Below, piece by piece: positions 47,050-55,775 of a stretch of 64,000 bases of DNA; position 1 is the stretch's first letter, and every line of letters begins with the position of its first letter. The notes under the pieces were generated by a model. The model did no database searches. It saw only the letters and a list, made by a program, of their open reading frames with translations, and was not told where the DNA came from. The stretch lies in contig JBOFCM010000129.1 in the NCBI GenBank assembly GCA_051646055.1, forward strand, positions 1-64,000, given 5' to 3'. This DNA comes from JAGNZR01 sp051646055. Its GTDB lineage: Bacteria; Fusobacteriota; Fusobacteriia; Fusobacteriales; Fusobacteriaceae. Both the position numbers and the translations under genes were made by a program.

Positions 47050-49170
47050 ATGAAAATAAATAAGGAAAAAGAAAAAATACTGGAGCTTTTTAAAAAGAAT
47101 AACTCTCTCAAATATGAGGAGATTGTAAAGCTTGCAGGCTGGTCTAAAAAGTTTAAAGGGGACAATAAAAATATCCTGGATGAGATGATAGAAGAGGGAG
47201 ATCTGGTTAAAAATCAGAGAGGAAAATACTCTTCCCCTGAACGTCACGGTTTTGTGAAAGGGGAGTTCAATATAATAAAAGACAGATTTGCCTTTGTAGA
47301 TACTCCTACTGAAGGAATATTCGTTCCTAGAGTCCATTTTAATGGTGCCCTGGATGGGGATATTGTTATGATAAGAGTAAAAGAGGGATATTATGATAAA
47401 AGTAAAAAAGAGGGAGAAGTAGTAAAAATTATAAAAAGAAACCGTGATACGGTAATAGGAGTTTTCCAGAAGATGGAGAATTTCGGATTTGTAGTTCCAA
47501 CTCACTCCTTCGGTAAAGATATATTCATTCCCTATAAAGCCATGGGAAAAGCTAAACATGGAGAGCTTGTAGTTGTAAAACTGGATTTCTGGGGAGATGA
47601 GAAAAAGAAACCAGAGGGAACAATTATTGAAGTTATAGGAGATCCATCGAACACTGATAACATGCTGGAAGCCTTGATAAAACGTGAAGGTATGAGAGAG
47701 GATTTCCCAGATGAGGCTCTGGCTGAAGCAAGAAGAATCCCTGTAACAATTGAGGAAAATGAGATAAAGAGAAGAAAAGATCTGAGAAATCTAAAAATAA
47801 TTACCATAGATGGAGCAGATGCCAAGGATCTAGATGATGCTGTTTATGTTGAAAAACATGAGAATGGAAATTACAGGCTTATAGTTGCTATAGCTGATGT
47901 AAGTCATTATATTCCAGTGGGGTCTAACCTGGACAAAGAAGCTGAAAAGCGTGGAAACTCTGTATATATGGTGGACAGAGTTCTTCCGATGTTTCCCAAA
48001 GAGATATCCAACGGAATCTGTTCTTTGAATCCTAGAGAGGACAAACTCACATTTACCTGTGATATGCTTTTTGACTCCAAAGGAAAGATGATAAGTGCAG
48101 ATACTTATAAATCAGTAATCAGAACTGTTCATAGAATGACGTATGGGGATGTAAATCTAATTTTGGCAGGAGACGGAGAGAAAATCAAGGAGTATGAAGA
48201 TATTCTGGAAGAGGTAGGAGTTATGGCTGAACTAGCGAAACTCATAAGAGGCCTAAAATATACCAGAGGAAGTATAGATTTCGATATTCCAGAGGCAAAA
48301 GTTATACTGGATGAGAAGGGAAAAGTAAAAGAGGTTAAAAAAATAGAGCGTGGAGAATCAGAGAGAATCATAGAGGATTTCATGATTGCAGCCAATGAGG
48401 CTATAGCAGAAAAACTTTTCTGGCTAGAAGTGCCGTCTATCTACAGAATCCATGAGAAACCAGATGCAGAGAGAATCCAGATACTCAACGAGATATTGGG
48501 TAAGTTTAAGTATAGAATCCATGACTTAGAAGATGTACACCCGAAAAGATTCCAAAAAATAGTGGAAGATTCCAAAGAGAGAGGTCTCAATCTCATAGTT
48601 CATAAAAGTATACTCATGGCTCTAAAACAGGCTAGATATTCTAAAGAAAATTTAGGACATTTCGGTCTGGCATCAGGATTCTACACACACTTTACATCTC
48701 CGATCAGAAGATATGCAGATCTCATGGTACACAGAGTGCTGGCATTGACTCTCAATGGGTATCCTGAAAAAAAAGCTCTCAAAGGTCTAGCGGAAAGATT
48801 GGAAAATATAGCACTCCACATATCCAAAACAGAGAGAGATGCTATGGGTGTGGAAGATGAAAGTAAAAAAATCAAGATAGTAGATTATATGAAGGATAAG
48901 GTTGGAGAGGAGTATGAAGCTACCATTATCGGATTCAACAATAAGAAAGTATTCTTCGAAACTGAACTGAATATTGAGTGTTTCTGGGATATTACAGCAG
49001 CACAGGATGATTATTATGAATTTAATGAGCATGAGTTCACTATGACAGGAAAAAACACAGGGAAAATTTACTCTCTGGGAGAGAAGCATAGAGTGAGAAT
49101 AGCCAGAGTAGATCTTCCTAATCTTGAAATTGAGGGAATACCAGTGGAAGATGAAAACGAACAGGAGTAG
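47050..49170 (+). CDS. rnr: Ribonuclease R
   Basis: A 706-residue 3'-5' exoribonuclease: N-terminal winged-helix (about 1-65), cold-shock domains (70-230), the RNB catalytic domain with DGADAKDLDDAVYVE (metal-binding Asp cluster near 255-265) and SPIRRYADLMVHR, then a C-terminal S1-like domain. It degrades structured RNA and works with SmpB/tmRNA in clearing stalled mRNA; smpB follows by six bases, a conserved arrangement. RBS GAGGTG. Confidence 0.95.
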   Translation: MKINKEKEKILELFKKNNSLKYEEIVKLAGWSKKFKGDNKNILDEMIEEGDLVKNQRGKYSSPERHGFVKGEFNIIKDRFAFVDTPTEGIFVPRVHFNGALDGDIVMIRVKEGYYDKSKKEGEVVKIIKRNRDTVIGVFQKMENFGFVVPTHSFGKDIFIPYKAMGKAKHGELVVVKLDFWGDEKKKPEGTIIEVIGDPSNTDNMLEALIKREGMREDFPDEALAEARRIPVTIEENEIKRRKDLRNLKIITIDGADAKDLDDAVYVEKHENGNYRLIVAIADVSHYIPVGSNLDKEAEKRGNSVYMVDRVLPMFPKEISNGICSLNPREDKLTFTCDMLFDSKGKMISADTYKSVIRTVHRMTYGDVNLILAGDGEKIKEYEDILEEVGVMAELAKLIRGLKYTRGSIDFDIPEAKVILDEKGKVKEVKKIERGESERIIEDFMIAANEAIAEKLFWLEVPSIYRIHEKPDAERIQILNEILGKFKYRIHDLEDVHPKRFQKIVEDSKERGLNLIVHKSILMALKQARYSKENLGHFGLASGFYTHFTSPIRRYADLMVHRVLALTLNGYPEKKALKGLAERLENIALHISKTERDAMGVEDESKKIKIVDYMKDKVGEEYEATIIGFNNKKVFFETELNIECFWDITAAQDDYYEFNEHEFTMTGKNTGKIYSLGEKHRVRIARVDLPNLEIEGIPVEDENEQE

Positions 49171-49176
49171 AATATT

Positions 49177-49623
49177 ATGATATTAGCTAATAATAAAAAA
49201 GCATTTTTCGATTATTTTATAGAAGATAGATATGAAGCGGGAATAGAACTGGTGGGAAGCGAGGTAAAATCCATTAAAGCTGGTCACCTAAGTATCAAAG
49301 AAGCCTTTGTAAGAATTATAAATGGTGAGATATTTATAATGGGGATGAGTGTGACCCCGTGGAAATTTGGAAGTGTTTATAATCCTGAGGAGCGGCGAGT
49401 GAGAAAGCTGCTTCTCAACAAGGCAGAGATTAAAAAAATTCATGAAAAGGTAACTCAAAAGGGATACACTATAATGCCACTTAATGTGCATCTTTCTAAG
49501 GGGTATGTAAAAGTGGAAATCGGAGTTGCCAAGGGTAAGAAAAATTACGATAAAAGAGATAGTTTGGCAAGTAAAGATCAGAAAAGAGATATAGAGAGAG
49601 CTCTTAAGGAGAGAATGAAATAA
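49177..49623 (+). CDS. smpB: SsrA-binding protein
   Basis: A 148-residue SmpB, which binds tmRNA and brings it to stalled ribosomes. Typical segments: NNKKAFFDYFIEDRYEAGIELVG shortened core EAGIELVGSEVKS, the LLLNKAEI stretch, and the C-terminal KKNYDKRDSLASKDQKRD tail. AGGAG lies nine bases upstream inside the end of rnr. The tmRNA gene itself is not seen in this window. Confidence 0.95.
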   Translation: MILANNKKAFFDYFIEDRYEAGIELVGSEVKSIKAGHLSIKEAFVRIINGEIFIMGMSVTPWKFGSVYNPEERRVRKLLLNKAEIKKIHEKVTQKGYTIMPLNVHLSKGYVKVEIGVAKGKKNYDKRDSLASKDQKRDIERALKERMK

Positions 49624-49674
49624 ATTTTCAAGATTATCTTGAATTGGAATTAAGGTCACAGGAGTTGGTCAGAT

Positions 49675-50172
49675 TTGGTAAAAAAAATCTGTTTTATATT
49701 TATTGTTTTTAATACTTGTATATTCTCGAATTCACAGCCGATTATTGAAAAATCTCTGTTACATATAAAAAATGGAATTTTTATACCCAAGGGAGGTAAA
49801 ACTCCCTTTACAGGGATGGCCACAAATGAAAGGGATCGAGAATTTTATAGGGATGGAAAACCTCATGGGAAATGGTTGAATTTCTATGAAAATGGAAATC
49901 TGAAGAGTATTGAAAGTTGGAAAGATGGGATTCTCAATGGAAAACATATACTCTATAATCAGGATGAGATAAAGCTTTCAGAGATATATTACCGAGACGG
50001 GAATGAAGATGGAAAATATATTCTTTTTCACGATAATGGAATTCCATATATAGTGGGAGAATTTATAGATGGAGAAGCTTCGGGGATTTGGTATTATTAT
50101 AATGAAAGTGGTAAACTCACAGGGAGCAACGATTTTCGAAAAAAGATAAGAGATAAAAAAATAAAATATTAA
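49675..50172 (+). CDS. Secreted YwqK/MORN-variant repeat protein
   Basis: A 165-residue protein with a signal peptide (about 1-19) and about four tandem MORN-like/YwqK repeats of ~23 residues: REFYRDGKPHGKWLNFYENG, SWKDGILNGKHILY, YYRDGNEDGKYILFHDNG and EFIDGEASGIWYYYNESG. YwqK-type proteins are annotated as antitoxin-like, but no toxin gene is nearby and this one appears exported. The start is a TTG at 49675, ten bases after GGAG; no better in-frame start exists, so the exact start is uncertain. It ends at a shared terminator facing rpsT. Confidence 0.7.
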   Translation: MVKKICFIFIVFNTCIFSNSQPIIEKSLLHIKNGIFIPKGGKTPFTGMATNERDREFYRDGKPHGKWLNFYENGNLKSIESWKDGILNGKHILYNQDEIKLSEIYYRDGNEDGKYILFHDNGIPYIVGEFIDGEASGIWYYYNESGKLTGSNDFRKKIRDKKIKY

Positions 50173-50175
50173 AAG

Positions 50176-50205
50176 AAAAAAGAGTACTTTCGTACTCTTT
50201 TTTTC
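50176..50205. terminator. Bidirectional terminator YwqK-like gene / rpsT
   Basis: Stem AAAAAGAGTAC / GTACTCTTTTT with a TTTC loop; A- and T-runs on both sides. Confidence 0.85.
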
Positions 50206-50233
50206 TATCAACAATATAACTTGAAAAAGTTAA

Positions 50234-50494
50234 TTAAAGTGCGTTAACTTTAGCTGCAAGTCTTGACTTTTTTCTAGAAGAAGTATTAGCTTTGAATACT
50301 CCTTTAGTAACTGCTTTGTCAAGCTCTTTGTAAGCTACAGATAGAGCTGATTTAGCTGCATCTAAGTTCTTGTTCTCAACTGCAACTAGAACTCTTTTAA
50401 CCATAGTCTTAACTCTTGATTTGATTGCAACGTTTCTCTCTCTGTTTCTCTCGTTGATTAATATTCTCTTTTTTGCTGATGTTGAATGTGCCAT
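50234..50494 (-). CDS. rpsT: 30S ribosomal protein S20
   Basis: An 86-residue, very basic helical protein. MAHSTSAKKRI at the N-terminus, ALSVAYKELDKAVTKGV and the C-terminal KANTSSRKKSRLAAKVNAL are S20 hallmarks. It binds 16S rRNA early in 30S assembly. It is a single-gene unit with two tandem promoter-like sites upstream. RBS GGAGG. Confidence 0.97.
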   Translation of the reverse strand: MAHSTSAKKRILINERNRERNVAIKSRVKTMVKRVLVAVENKNLDAAKSALSVAYKELDKAVTKGVFKANTSSRKKSRLAAKVNAL

Positions 50495-50535
50495 GTTTTA
50501 AAAACCTCCGTTAATTTACAAATCTCATAATAAAC

Positions 50536-50564
50536 ATAATAACATAAATATAGTATAATGTCAA
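50536..50564 (-). promoter_or_regulatory. rpsT proximal promoter
   Basis: On the minus strand TTGACA (50564-50559), 17-base spacer, TATTAT (50541-50536), about 40 bases before the start. Confidence 0.7.
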
Positions 50565-50601
50565 TATGATCGTTTAAAATATGCACAATGGACCTAGAAT
50601 A

Positions 50602-50629
50602 ATTATATCATAAAAACAGAAAAAGTCAA
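50602..50629 (-). promoter_or_regulatory. rpsT distal promoter
   Basis: On the minus strand TTGACT (50629-50624), 16-base spacer, TATAAT (50607-50602) preceded by TGA; a second tandem promoter. Confidence 0.65.
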
Positions 50630-50678
50630 ATGTAAAATAAAATTTCATGTAAAAAATGTCAGAGAGGAAATTTAATCT

Positions 50679-50707
50679 TTGATAAAAATGGAAAAATGAG
50701 GTATTAT
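50679..50707 (+). promoter_or_regulatory. Promoter of the JAMM-helicase operon
   Basis: TTGATA (50679-50684), 17-base spacer, TATTAT (50702-50707). Confidence 0.6.
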
Positions 50708-50760
50708 ATAATGTAAATAAATTGAAAAAATGAGAGTATTTAAATATAGAAAGGAACTTT

Positions 50761-53220
50761 ATGAATATAAAAGAGAAAATCTCCCTGTCGGCGGTAGCCC
50801 TTATAAGGGAGGAGATAAAAAACTCCCATGGAAACGAAGTTTTTTTTAGAGGGATAGTGGATGAGGACGGAGTTGTAGAGAAAGTGGAAGCTATAGCTCG
50901 TGGGAACTCTCATTCGGCACCTGCTATATTAAAAAGAATGAAAAAAGGGGAAGTAATAATTCATAATCATCCCTCGGGTTTTCTCTATCCTTCAGATGCT
51001 GATATAGAGGTAGCTTCATATTATGCCAATAAGGATAACGGTGGGTTTTATATTGTAAATAATGATGTGACGGATATATATGTGGTGGTAGAAATATATG
51101 ATGAAAAAAATATTCCAATAGACATAAAACCATATTTTCAGGAGTCAGGAATAATCTCTCAGCATTTTAAGGGATTTGAATATCGTGCTGAACAGCTAGA
51201 GATGGCAGCTTTAATAGAAGAGGGGTTAAATGGCGAGAAAAAAGTTATCGTGGAAGCCGGGACAGGAACCGGAAAAACCATGGCTTATCTTATTCCTGGA
51301 ATAGAATGGGCTGTGAAAAATAAAAAACGTATAATTTTTTCCACTAACACAATAAACCTTCAGGAACAACTTTTGAATAAGGATATACCTCTAGTAAAAA
51401 AAATTCTGGGGTATGATTTTAAATATATGCTTGTGAAGGGAAGGGGGAACTATCTCTGTAACAGAAAATACTATAATCAGCTTATGGGAGAGAAACCCGA
51501 TATGAGCGAGTATTCTATGGGGCAGAAAAATCAGTTTGCTCAAATTCTTAAATGGGGAGGAACCACAGAGAAGGGAGACAGAGCTGAGCTGACTTTTGAA
51601 GTTGATTCTACAGTGTGGGAGAATTTTCACAGTGAGACAGATATCTGTGCAGGAAATCGTTGTCAGTACAGAGATGAGTGTTTCTTTTTTAAAGTAAGGG
51701 ATGAAAAAAAGAAGGCAGATGTCCTTATTACCAACCACCATCTCTACTTTACAGATCTAGCTATACGGAAAGAGATAGGATTTTCTACAGAGTATTCCAT
51801 ACTTCCAGAGTACCATGCCATAGTTTTTGATGAGGCACACAATGTGGAAAAAGTGGCCCGAGATTACTTTTCCAGTGAAGTTTCTAAACTGGGATTTGTA
51901 AAACTTCTGAATAAGATTGAGAATATGGACAGAAAGAAAAAAAATAATGGAGTATTGCCCCATGTAGAAAGGGAGTGCAAAACTCAAAAATCTGATCAAG
52001 GGATTGCCCTGATTCAGGAGTTGAGAATACAGCATGGAGACTTATCCAATGAGGTAAAAAAATATTTTAATGAGATTATAGGTATATTTACCAATGAGAG
52101 ACAGGAAACAGCTTCAATAAGGTTAAAACCTAAGGATCCTCACCACGAAAGAGGGATTGAAAAGCTAAGAGATCTGACAAGGGAGTTTATGATAGTCTAC
52201 AAACGGTACAGCAGAACCTCTAGAACTCTTATAAAAATTCTGAGAGAGCTGGAGGATGAGGACGGGAATATCAATGAACTTATCAGATATTTAGAGAGGG
52301 TAGATGACAGTGCCACAGCTCTCAACAGTATAGATCTTATGGAGGATGAGGAATCCATATACTGGATAGATGTAAATCGTAGAAAGGGATATGCAAAAAG
52401 AGTTGCAACCCCTCTTAAGATAAACAGTGAGCTTCAGAAAAATCTTTTTATAAATCTGAAGACCATAATTTTCACATCAGCTACAATAGCGATAGGGAAA
52501 AGTTTTAAATATTTCAAAGATTCCATAGGGCTCACGGAGGAGTGTGTGGAAGGAGTTATTCATTCTCCTTTCAATTACAACGAACAGATGGAAGTCTATA
52601 TCACAAAAGATATGCCAGATCCTGGATCAAGGGAGTTTCCAGTAGAGGCAGCAAATTTTCTGGCAGGTTTCCTTTCAGCCAGTCAGGGAAGGTGTTTTGT
52701 ACTTTTTACAGCATATTCAGCCCTAAACTTCATATATTACTCCATCCGTGATGAGCTGGAAGCTCAAGGAATAGATTTTTTTGTTCATGGAACTGCGCCT
52801 CGTACCCATCTGGTGGAGATGTATAAAAAAGCTGATAAACCTGTCCTTCTAGGGACGGATTCCTTTTGGGAAGGAGTGGATATCAGAGGGGAAAAACTTA
52901 GCTCGGTGGTAATAGTAAAACTGCCTTTTAAGGTACCCAATGATCCCATAACTGAAGCTATAATAGAAAATCTCACTCAGCAGGGAAGAAACTCATTTAC
53001 AGAGTATCAGATTCCAGAAGCAGTGATAAAGTTCAAACAGGGAATAGGAAGACTGGTAAGAAGTAAAAGTGATAAAGGAAATATAACTATACTGGATAAC
53101 AGAGTTATAACGAAAAAATATGGGGAGTTTTTTAGAGAAGCGATACCCACTGAAAAAATAGAATATATAGAAAAAAATAATCTCATTAAAAAGATAGCAG
53201 GGGGAGTGAAATTGAAATGA
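50761..53220 (+). CDS. JAMM/RadC-like domain fused to a DinG-family Fe-S helicase
   Basis: An 819-residue two-part protein. Residues 1-115 form a JAB/MPN domain with a complete JAMM metal site: E26, H68-N-H70-P-S-G, S78 and D81, in the RadC-like form HNHPSG...PSDAD. Residues 135-819 are an XPD/DinG helicase: Walker A 166-173 (AGTGTGKT), four cluster cysteines (C233, C296, C301, C307), DEAH at 357-360, and C-terminal helicase motifs including GTDSFWEGVDIRGEKLS and QGIGRLVRS. DinG unwinds R-loops, D-loops and forked DNA 5' to 3'. Firmicutes DinG carries an N-terminal exonuclease domain; here a JAMM domain takes that place. It overlaps pgpH by ATGA. Confidence 0.88.
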   Translation: MNIKEKISLSAVALIREEIKNSHGNEVFFRGIVDEDGVVEKVEAIARGNSHSAPAILKRMKKGEVIIHNHPSGFLYPSDADIEVASYYANKDNGGFYIVNNDVTDIYVVVEIYDEKNIPIDIKPYFQESGIISQHFKGFEYRAEQLEMAALIEEGLNGEKKVIVEAGTGTGKTMAYLIPGIEWAVKNKKRIIFSTNTINLQEQLLNKDIPLVKKILGYDFKYMLVKGRGNYLCNRKYYNQLMGEKPDMSEYSMGQKNQFAQILKWGGTTEKGDRAELTFEVDSTVWENFHSETDICAGNRCQYRDECFFFKVRDEKKKADVLITNHHLYFTDLAIRKEIGFSTEYSILPEYHAIVFDEAHNVEKVARDYFSSEVSKLGFVKLLNKIENMDRKKKNNGVLPHVERECKTQKSDQGIALIQELRIQHGDLSNEVKKYFNEIIGIFTNERQETASIRLKPKDPHHERGIEKLRDLTREFMIVYKRYSRTSRTLIKILRELEDEDGNINELIRYLERVDDSATALNSIDLMEDEESIYWIDVNRRKGYAKRVATPLKINSELQKNLFINLKTIIFTSATIAIGKSFKYFKDSIGLTEECVEGVIHSPFNYNEQMEVYITKDMPDPGSREFPVEAANFLAGFLSASQGRCFVLFTAYSALNFIYYSIRDELEAQGIDFFVHGTAPRTHLVEMYKKADKPVLLGTDSFWEGVDIRGEKLSSVVIVKLPFKVPNDPITEAIIENLTQQGRNSFTEYQIPEAVIKFKQGIGRLVRSKSDKGNITILDNRVITKKYGEFFREAIPTEKIEYIEKNNLIKKIAGGVKLK

Positions 53221-55286
53221 AAAAAATAGATATTTTCGGTTTTCAGATATCTCTCGGGGTAGAGAGAAAAAACTGGGACGATCCGGAAATCTATTCCAGT
53301 GAAACTATTTTTAGAGAAAAAATATTTTATTTTATTATAATTGCCTGTTTTTTTGTTCTCAGCAAACAGGCCAGTAATTTTTTGGGAAGTGAGAACTATA
53401 AGGCTGGAGATGTTGTTAAAATGGATCTTTATGCTCCCAGAGACATTGTATATCGGGATGAGAATGCCAAAAATAGGATAATAGAGGGACTCATCTTAAC
53501 ATCTGGAAAAGAGTATCTTTTTGTTGCCAATGCCGAAAAATATTATCTAGAGAGCTTTGAAAATTTTTTCCAGAAAATAGAAACGGCTCGTGAGAAGAAA
53601 ATCGCCTTTAACAATCAGGCTTTTGAAAAAGAATCTGGAATAGCCATTCCCCTTCAGCTTTCAGCTGATTTTGTCTCTCTTTCAAAAAAAGAGTTGGAAA
53701 AAAGAAGAAAAAATATAAGAGAGATAATAGAAACGGCATATAAAGAGGGAATATTTAAAGAAAATGAAAAGATAGAGATTCCGGAAGCTGCAAGGACAAA
53801 AATAGAGAAGTTGGGAAATTTAGATATGGATCTGGTAAGACTATTTATAGTTCCCAATTATATCTATGATATGGAAAAAACAAAAAATTCTCTTAAGGAA
53901 AAGGTGAACCAGATAGGGGACCAGCTTGTAATGATAAAAGGTGGAGACCTCATTGCTGAAAAAGGTGAACTACTTACGGATTCTAAGATAAAACTTATGG
54001 AAGCTGCAGGGATATATTCCTTTAAAAAGAATGTTTTCATGATGGTTTTAAATGTGATATATTTGACTATAGTATCCACTCTGTTTTTCATGTTAAGCAA
54101 AATCACCCTAAAAAAAGAGATACTGAATAAAAATATATATCGGAGCAGTCTTCTGATAATAGGGACCATGTTTGCCATGTATAGGTTTATAGGAAGTGAA
54201 CATATTTTTCTGGTTCCCTTCGATGCTGTACTATTTCTGCTACTCATTCTGACCAATGGAAATTATACCTTTGTACTGCTTATATTTCAGATGGGACTTC
54301 TTCTGCCCATGATAGATTTTAATTCTAAATTCTTTATAATAAATCTGCTGACAATAATGTATTCCATGTATCTGGTAAAAAAGATAAGAACCAGATCTGA
54401 GGTCTTGAACATAGGAATAAAGATTGCTATAATAAAAGTTATGATTTTTATGCTTTTGGCGATATTTTCAAAGGATGATCCCTCTACTCTGGTGTTAAAA
54501 AGTTCAGAGATACTTGTTTCGGGAGTGCTGTCAGGGATGCTGACTCTGGCTTTTATCCCTTATTTTGAGAGAACCTTCAATCTCCTGAATATTTTCAGGC
54601 TCCTTGAACTTGGAGATCTCTCTAATCCTGTATTGAAGAGACTATCTATGGAGGCTCCGGGAACTTTCCAGCACAGCATAATGGTAGCTACACTTTCTGA
54701 AAGTGCCGCAGAGAATATAGGAGCAGATTCAGTTTTTACAAGAGTAGCAGCATACTATCATGATATAGGAAAACTTAAAAGGCCTAAATTTTTTGTAGAG
54801 AATCAATATAATGAAAAAAATCCTCATGATGCTATATCTCCATTTATGAGTAATCTCATAATAAAATCCCACACAAAGGATGGAGTGGAACTAGGGAAAA
54901 AATATAAAATCCCTAAAGAGATAAGGGATATAATGTGTGAACATCAGGGGACAACTCTTCTGGCATATTTTTTTAATAAAGCTAGAAAAATTGATCCCAA
55001 CAGTAAAAAAGAGGACTTTAAATATACAGGTCCAAAACCAAGAACCAAAGAGTCAGCGATTATAATGCTGGCAGATTCCATAGAGGCAGCAGTCCGTTCC
55101 ATGGATGAAAAGACTCAGGTTACAATTGAGGCTATGGTTGAAAAGATAATAAATTCTAAAATAGAGGATGCTCAGCTTTCAGAAGCGGATCTTACTTTCC
55201 GAGAGATAGAGCAGATAAAAAACAGTTTTGTAAATACCCTGGTATCCATGCACCATGCAAGAATGAAATATCCAGGACAAAAATAG
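53217..55286 (+). CDS. pgpH: Cyclic-di-AMP phosphodiesterase PgpH (7TMR-HD)
   Basis: A 689-residue protein: an N-terminal membrane helix (about 35-52), a large extracytoplasmic region (55-270, 7TMR-HDED), seven membrane helices (about 275-450), and a cytoplasmic HD domain with H515-D516 in YYHDIGKLKRPKFF and CEHQGTTLL. PgpH hydrolyses c-di-AMP to pApA; the second messenger controls potassium and cell-wall homeostasis. It begins within the helicase stop codon and precedes ybeY by nine bases, the same pgpH-ybeY-dgkA order seen in Firmicutes. Confidence 0.93.
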   Translation: MKKIDIFGFQISLGVERKNWDDPEIYSSETIFREKIFYFIIIACFFVLSKQASNFLGSENYKAGDVVKMDLYAPRDIVYRDENAKNRIIEGLILTSGKEYLFVANAEKYYLESFENFFQKIETAREKKIAFNNQAFEKESGIAIPLQLSADFVSLSKKELEKRRKNIREIIETAYKEGIFKENEKIEIPEAARTKIEKLGNLDMDLVRLFIVPNYIYDMEKTKNSLKEKVNQIGDQLVMIKGGDLIAEKGELLTDSKIKLMEAAGIYSFKKNVFMMVLNVIYLTIVSTLFFMLSKITLKKEILNKNIYRSSLLIIGTMFAMYRFIGSEHIFLVPFDAVLFLLLILTNGNYTFVLLIFQMGLLLPMIDFNSKFFIINLLTIMYSMYLVKKIRTRSEVLNIGIKIAIIKVMIFMLLAIFSKDDPSTLVLKSSEILVSGVLSGMLTLAFIPYFERTFNLLNIFRLLELGDLSNPVLKRLSMEAPGTFQHSIMVATLSESAAENIGADSVFTRVAAYYHDIGKLKRPKFFVENQYNEKNPHDAISPFMSNLIIKSHTKDGVELGKKYKIPKEIRDIMCEHQGTTLLAYFFNKARKIDPNSKKEDFKYTGPKPRTKESAIIMLADSIEAAVRSMDEKTQVTIEAMVEKIINSKIEDAQLSEADLTFREIEQIKNSFVNTLVSMHHARMKYPGQK

Positions 55287-55295
55287 GAGGAAAAC

Positions 55296-55775
55296 ATGGA
55301 GTTAGTATTAGACCTATCCATTGAAGTTGATGGATATGAAAAACTTTTAAATGAGGAAAAAATATCTAAATATATAGAAGAAGTGATAAGTGATGAATTC
55401 ACTCCGGAAAAGCCTGTATATGTCTCTGTAGCTGTGGTGGATAACGAGAGAATTCAGGAGATAAACAGAGATTATAGAGGAAAAGATTCCCCTACAGATG
55501 TAATATCTTTTGCCTATCATGAAACAGAGGATTTTGATATAGGGCCCTATGATACATTGGGGGATATAGTAATCTCCATAGACCGTGTGGCAGAACAGGC
55601 TTCTGAATATAATCACACAGTAACAAGAGAGTTTTATTATGTGCTGACCCATGGACTTCTTCATCTTATGGGATACGACCATATAGAGGCAGAAGATAAG
55701 GAGGAGATGAGGGCAAGAGAGGAAGAGATACTGGAAAAATTCGGTTACGGAAGGGACTGCCATGAAGAGGAATAG
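55296..55775 (+). CDS. ybeY: Endoribonuclease YbeY (rRNA maturation factor)
   Basis: A 159-residue YbeY with the zinc motif H-x3-H-x5-H in HGLLHLMGYDH and the RNxxYRGKDSPTDVISF-type segment (NRDYRGKDSPTDVISF). It takes part in 16S rRNA 3' end processing and ribosome quality control. RBS AGGAGG; its last 14 bases overlap the next gene. Confidence 0.95.
   Translation: MELVLDLSIEVDGYEKLLNEEKISKYIEEVISDEFTPEKPVYVSVAVVDNERIQEINRDYRGKDSPTDVISFAYHETEDFDIGPYDTLGDIVISIDRVAEQASEYNHTVTREFYYVLTHGLLHLMGYDHIEAEDKEEMRAREEEILEKFGYGRDCHEEE

Noticed and set aside
50761..51180. A separate radC gene next to dinG
   Set aside because: The JAMM domain and the helicase are in one uninterrupted reading frame with no stop, start or ribosome site between them.
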